DNA of 64,000 bases from Paraburkholderia gardini (GTDB lineage: Bacteria > Pseudomonadota > Gammaproteobacteria > Burkholderiales > Burkholderiaceae): NCBI RefSeq assembly GCF_907164575.1, contig NZ_CAJQYY010000002.1, positions 248,001 to 312,000 on the forward strand, read 5' to 3'. The translations under genes and the position numbers were made by a program. Below, in pieces: positions 60,283-64,000 of the stretch (the stretch's first letter is position 1; each line of letters starts with the position of its first letter). The notes beneath the pieces were generated by a model. The model had not been told where the DNA came from and made no database searches. It saw only the letters and a list, made by a program, of their open reading frames with translations.

Positions 60283-60342
60283 CTGGCGTCGGTGGTTAAA
60301 ACGCAGCGTGCATGACGAGCAGGTTTATAAGCGTCTGATTCT

Positions 60343-61092
60343 TTACGTCTTCGTCAGCGCCCCACGCTGCCGCACCGCTTCGAACAGACACACGCCGCTC
60401 GCCACCGAAACGTTCAGGCTTTCGACACTGCCGGCCATCGGAATATGCATCACGATATCGCACGTATCGCGGGTGAGACGGCGCATGCCTTCGCCTTCGG
60501 CGCCCATCACGATCGCCACCGGACCATCCAGTTTCGTTTCGTAGAGTTCCGCCGACGCCTCGCCCGACGTGCCCACCACCCACACGCCCGCGTCCTTCAG
60601 TTCACGCAACGCGCGCGCGAGGTTCGTGACCGTGATGTACGGCACGGTGTCGGCGGCGCCGCTTGCCACTTTCGCCGCCGTCGCATTGAGACCGACCGCG
60701 CGGTCGCGCGGAGCGATCACGGCATGCGCGCCGGCCGCATCGGCGACGCGCAGGCACGCGCCCAGGTTGTGCGGATCGGTCACGCCGTCGAGCACGAGCA
60801 GCAGCGCCGGACCGTTGATGCCATCGAGCAGCTCAGCGAGATTCTGTGCGAGCGGCATGTCGCCCGCGCGCGCGACCACGCCCTGGTGACGCTCGGTATG
60901 CGCGAGACCCCACAGGCGCGTTTCGTCGGCGGCAATCAGGCGCACGCCCGCTTCTTTCGCCACATGCAGGAACTCCGTCATGCGGCGGTCCTTACGCGTC
61001 GCGTCGTAATACACCTCTTCGACCGACGATGCGTCGTGCCGCATACGTGCGGTCACTGCGTGGAAACCGTATAGAACCTTGAGACGTGACAT
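60343..61092 (-). CDS. rlmB: 23S rRNA (guanosine(2251)-2'-O)-methyltransferase RlmB
   Basis: A 249-residue SpoU-family enzyme. The N-terminal substrate-binding domain (about 1-80) has LYGFHAV. The knotted C-terminal domain carries the three SpoU motifs: [35 protein letters not shown], and [15 protein letters not shown]. It methylates G2251 in the 23S P-loop. It follows rnr on the same strand, the usual rnr-rlmB order. Confidence 0.95.
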   Translation of the reverse strand: MSRLKVLYGFHAVTARMRHDASSVEEVYYDATRKDRRMTEFLHVAKEAGVRLIAADETRLWGLAHTERHQGVVARAGDMPLAQNLAELLDGINGPALLLVLDGVTDPHNLGACLRVADAAGAHAVIAPRDRAVGLNATAAKVASGAADTVPYITVTNLARALRELKDAGVWVVGTSGEASAELYETKLDGPVAIVMGAEGEGMRRLTRDTCDIVMHIPMAGSVESLNVSVASGVCLFEAVRQRGALTKT

Positions 61093-61192
61093 GACTGGAC
61101 AACCTTTGATTGAGCGAAGCTGCGTTGCGCTTCGAATGCGCCCGTCTGCATGGACGGCACGCAAAGCGCCGTGCCTGCAAAAACGGAAAACG

Positions 61193-61240
61193 GAAAAACA
61201 GACAACGCGCAACCGGCATCGATCGCGATACCGGTTGCGC
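61193..61240 (-). terminator. hairpin with T-rich tail downstream of rnr
   Basis: A 10-bp perfect stem (GCGCAACCGG / CCGGTTGCGC, 61207-61216 with 61231-61240) has an inner ATCG/CGAT extension. On the minus strand it is followed after a few bases by T-rich sequence. It may end rnr transcripts or attenuate readthrough into rlmB. Confidence 0.5.
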
Positions 61241-61264
61241 GCTGCACACTTCATGTCGCGCGTC

Positions 61265-61287
61265 GACCTCCGGTTACGTCGGAGGTC
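61265..61287. other. hairpin immediately after the rnr stop
   Basis: GACCTCCG-GTTACGT-CGGAGGTC forms an 8-bp perfect stem with a 7-base loop, 9 bases beyond the rnr stop codon. No T-run. It may stabilise the rnr mRNA 3' end. Confidence 0.4.
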
Positions 61288-61296
61288 GGCCGTGCC

Positions 61297-63750
61297 TTAT
61301 CGCTTCTTGCGCGCCTGCGTCTTCGACGCCGGTTTCACGGACGAAGAAGCACTGCGCTTTTTCGCCGCGCCGCGCGTATCGCGTGTTTCCTTCACCGCCG
61401 CGCCGGCTGCCGGCGCAGCCTTCTTGCGGCGGCCACCTTCGGCCGGCGGCAACGAATGCACACGCGGACCGCCGTCGACACCGGCCTTCTCGACTAACGC
61501 CGGGCGGCTCGACGGTGCCTTGATCGGCGTGTCGCGCACCAGACGGAAATCAATCTTGCGTGCATCGAGATCGACGCGGCTCACCTGCACCCGCACACGA
61601 TCCGACAGACGGTAGCGAATGCCTGTCCGCTCGCCGCGCAGTTCGTTCTTGATCTCGTCGTACTGGAAATAATCGGAGCCGAGTTCGGTCACGTGCACGA
61701 GGCCTTCGATAAAGAGCGCATCGAGCTGCACGAAAATCCCGAACGACGTGACGCCGTTCACCATGCCGCCGTACTCTTCGCCGAGCTTGTCGCGCATGAA
61801 ATAGCACTTGAGCCATGCTTCGACATCGCGCGACGCTTCGTCCGCACGGCGCTCGTTCGACGAACAGTGCAGACCCAGTTCTTCCCAGATCGCGGTGTTC
61901 GAACGGTTACGGTTGCGCTTTTCATCGTCGGCCTGCTGCATCGCACGCGCACGCGGCGACAGCGCCGTGTTCAGCGTGACGCCATGCGGCGTGCCCGGCT
62001 GATACTTGCGGCCCTGCAGGATCGCGTAGATCGCGCGGTGCGTCAGCAAGTCCGGATAGCGGCGAATCGGGCTCGTAAAGTGCGCGTACGCCTCATACGC
62101 AAGCCCGAAATGGCCGATATTCTCCGGGCTGTAGACGGCCTGCTGCATCGAGCGCAACAGCATCGTCTGCAACATCTGCGCATCGGGCCGGTCGCGGATC
62201 TGCGCCATCAATGCGGCGTAGTCGCTCGCGTGCGGCGTCTCGCCGCCGCCGAGCGAAAGGCCCATGCCGCGCAGGAACGTGCGCAGGTTTTCGAGCTTTT
62301 CAGCCGTCGGCCCGGCGTGCACGCGGTAGAGGCCCGCATGCTTGTTGCGCTTCATGAAGTCGGCCGCGCAGACGTTCGCGGCCAGCATGCATTCCTCGAT
62401 CAGCTTGTGCGCATCGTTGCGGGTGCGCGGCACGATCTGCTCGATCTTGCCCTGCGCGTTGCAGACGATATACGTCTCGGTCGTATCGAAGTCGATCGCA
62501 CCGCGCTTCTGGCGCGCGGTGAAGAGCGACTTGTAGACGCCGTTCAGGTTCTGCAGTTGCGGCAGCAACGCGGCACGGCGCGCCGCCTCGGGACCTTTCG
62601 TGTTGGTCAGCACCGCCGCGACTTCGGTGTATGTGAGACGCGCGGCGGAATGCATCACGCCCGGATAGAACTGGTACCCCTTGATCTCGCCGCGCGCGGT
62701 GATGACCATGTCGCACACCAGCACGCAACGGTCGACGTGCGGATTCAGCGAGCACAGGCCGTTCGAGAGCTTCTCCGGCAGCATCGGAATCACGCGGCGC
62801 GGGAAATACACCGACGTGCTGCGCTCGATCGCATCGACGTCGAGGCCGCTGTCCGGGTGCACGTAATGCGAAACGTCCGCGATCGCGACGATCAGGCGAA
62901 AACCCTCGCCACGGCCGACGGTAATGGGCTCGCAGTACACGGCATCGTCGAAGTCGCGCGCGTCTTCGCCGTCGATCGTGACGAGCGGCACGTCGCGCAG
63001 ATCGATGCGATGGCGGATGTCCGACGGGCGCACCTCGTCGGGCAGCTTCGCGGCGTCGTCGAGCGCGGCCTGGCTGAATTCGTGCGGCACGCCGTACTTG
63101 CGCACGGCGATTTCGATTTCCATGCCCGGATCGTCGATATCGCCGAGCACCTCGACCACGCGACCCAGCGGCTGCGAGTGACGGCTCGGAAAATCCGTCA
63201 ATTCGACCACCACAACCTGGCCAACGCGCGCTTTCTTCGTGTTCTGCGTGATCAGGATGTCGTGGCCGATGCGCTTGTCTTCGGGCGCCACGATGAGCGC
63301 GCCGTTCTCGTTCAAAAGACGCCCGATCACGCGGCGGTTCGCGCGATCCGTAACTTCGACGATATGACCTTCGGGCCGGCCGCGCCGGTCGTAACCGACG
63401 ATGCGCGCGAGCACGCGGTCGTTATGCATGACCTTCTGCATCTCGCCCGTCGGCAGGAACAGGTCGTCCTGACCGTCATCGCGAATCAGGAAACCGTAGC
63501 CGTCGCGATGGCCCTGCACACGGCCGGCGACGAAATTCGACGGATGCGTCAGCTGATAGTGGCCGCGCTGGTCGAGACGGATCTGGCCGTCGCGCTCCAT
63601 CGCTCCGAGGCGCTTGAAAAAACCTTCGCGCTCCTGGCGCTTGATCGACAGTGCCTCAGCGATGTCATTCGCGGCGAGTGGGGCTTCGCTCGTGCGCAGC
63701 ACGCCGAGAATTTCTTCACGGCTCGGAATCGGATAGGGATATTTGCTCAA
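61297..63750 (-). CDS. rnr: ribonuclease R
   Basis: An 817-residue 3'-5' exoribonuclease that degrades structured RNA. N-terminal winged helix (about 10-70), cold-shock domains (about 75-240), RNB catalytic domain (about 260-600) with the metal aspartates in TIDGEDARDFDDAVY, and an S1 domain (about 645-725; YGGMVNGVTSFGIFVQLD). The tail (735-817) is rich in Lys, Arg and Ala, as in RNase R of relatives. It starts with TTG 63750, giving MSKYPYPIPSREEIL; no in-frame ATG nearby fits better. A TTG start may keep its translation low. Confidence 0.95.
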   Translation of the reverse strand: MSKYPYPIPSREEILGVLRTSEAPLAANDIAEALSIKRQEREGFFKRLGAMERDGQIRLDQRGHYQLTHPSNFVAGRVQGHRDGYGFLIRDDGQDDLFLPTGEMQKVMHNDRVLARIVGYDRRGRPEGHIVEVTDRANRRVIGRLLNENGALIVAPEDKRIGHDILITQNTKKARVGQVVVVELTDFPSRHSQPLGRVVEVLGDIDDPGMEIEIAVRKYGVPHEFSQAALDDAAKLPDEVRPSDIRHRIDLRDVPLVTIDGEDARDFDDAVYCEPITVGRGEGFRLIVAIADVSHYVHPDSGLDVDAIERSTSVYFPRRVIPMLPEKLSNGLCSLNPHVDRCVLVCDMVITARGEIKGYQFYPGVMHSAARLTYTEVAAVLTNTKGPEAARRAALLPQLQNLNGVYKSLFTARQKRGAIDFDTTETYIVCNAQGKIEQIVPRTRNDAHKLIEECMLAANVCAADFMKRNKHAGLYRVHAGPTAEKLENLRTFLRGMGLSLGGGETPHASDYAALMAQIRDRPDAQMLQTMLLRSMQQAVYSPENIGHFGLAYEAYAHFTSPIRRYPDLLTHRAIYAILQGRKYQPGTPHGVTLNTALSPRARAMQQADDEKRNRNRSNTAIWEELGLHCSSNERRADEASRDVEAWLKCYFMRDKLGEEYGGMVNGVTSFGIFVQLDALFIEGLVHVTELGSDYFQYDEIKNELRGERTGIRYRLSDRVRVQVSRVDLDARKIDFRLVRDTPIKAPSSRPALVEKAGVDGGPRVHSLPPAEGGRRKKAAPAAGAAVKETRDTRGAAKKRSASSSVKPASKTQARKKR

Positions 63751-64000
63751 GGGCTTGTCGATGATCTTTTTCTCGTTGCGTGGACATCGGTCGATGATGC
63801 GCTTCTGTACTGCGCCTGCAATTCAATGCCAGTTACTGCGTTGTCACTGCCATGACGCGGTTCGTGCAGCGTGCCCGGCGGGCGCGTGCCCGTGCCAACG
63901 AACTTCTGCGAGGCATTCTAACACCCGTCCCGCACGCCACGCGGCGCTCGCGGCCTGACGCGGCAAGGCGCTTCCGCGTTCGCGCCGGACTGTCGCAAAA
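63751..64000 (-). promoter_or_regulatory. upstream region of rnr
   Basis: No gene is seen. On the minus strand a TAGAAT hexamer (63915-63920 in plus coordinates) is a good -10 candidate, giving a leader of about 155 bases, but no clear -35 is found at the right spacing. Confidence 0.3.

Noticed and set aside
61693..63855. 720-codon open frame on the plus strand
   Set aside because: Antisense to rnr, whose catalytic motifs are intact. Its translation is compositionally biased.
1..64000. Search for insertion sequences, prophage genes, CRISPR arrays, integrases and att sites next to tRNA-fMet
   Set aside because: No transposase, integrase, spaced-repeat array or tRNA 3'-end duplication is seen. 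The tRNA is followed by its own terminator and housekeeping genes.

Overview
The window is high-GC chromosomal DNA from a betaproteobacterium, most likely the Burkholderiaceae (Burkholderia/Paraburkholderia/Caballeronia type). Evidence for this is the codon use, the frequent GTG/TTG starts, the adjacent aat-bpt N-degron transferases, and a cepacian-type exopolysaccharide (EPS) gene repertoire. I see no insertion sequence, phage, CRISPR array or rRNA. The only RNA gene is an initiator tRNA-Met.

Left flank (1-8.1 kb): a small lipoprotein, an SMR exporter with a UPF0303 protein, tRNA-fMet, a zinc-ribbon NUDIX hydrolase, aat, bpt, pyrD, a short signal peptidase I, and a GntR regulator followed by a Gfo/Idh/MocA oxidoreductase.

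EPS locus (8.1-48.7 kb): four blocks in alternating orientation plus a tail. Minus: tandem alpha/beta hydrolase, methyltransferase, GDP-mannose synthesis (ManC type), flavin reductase. Plus: GT-C transferase, MBOAT O-acetyltransferase and its SGNH partner, Wzx flippase, GT2. Minus: Wzy/ligase-type polymerase, four GT4 and one GT2 transferases, and an exported beta-propeller. Plus: Crp/Fnr regulator, polyprenyl-phosphate hexose-1-phosphate transferase, GT2, Wza, Wzc. Two more GT4 genes and a methyltransferase close it. Together they specify a Wzx/Wzy-dependent, probably mannose-containing and O-acetylated exopolysaccharide. No Wzb phosphatase is present.

Between the EPS halves (31.2-37.3 kb) is a tightly coupled five-gene operon: carrier protein, acyl-CoA-dehydrogenase-like flavoprotein, amino acid:[carrier protein] ligase (a class II synthetase core without a tRNA-binding arm), DUF1839 protein, and GH2 glycosidase. 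It looks like a system that activates an amino acid, oxidises it on a carrier protein and transfers it to an unknown, perhaps glycan, acceptor. This is the best candidate for an undescribed system here.

Right flank (48.7-64 kb): a small orphan gene, rpiA, an AmiD-like amidase, then a nine-gene minus operon (60.07 to 50.70 kb): GntR/UTRA regulator, MtnK, MtnA, class II aldolase, ribose-type ABC importer, DhaK and DhaL. It resembles the DHAP shunt for 5-deoxyribose/5-methylthioribose with its own importer and an added ketose kinase. A candidate operator lies inside the promoter spacer. The window ends with rlmB and rnr.
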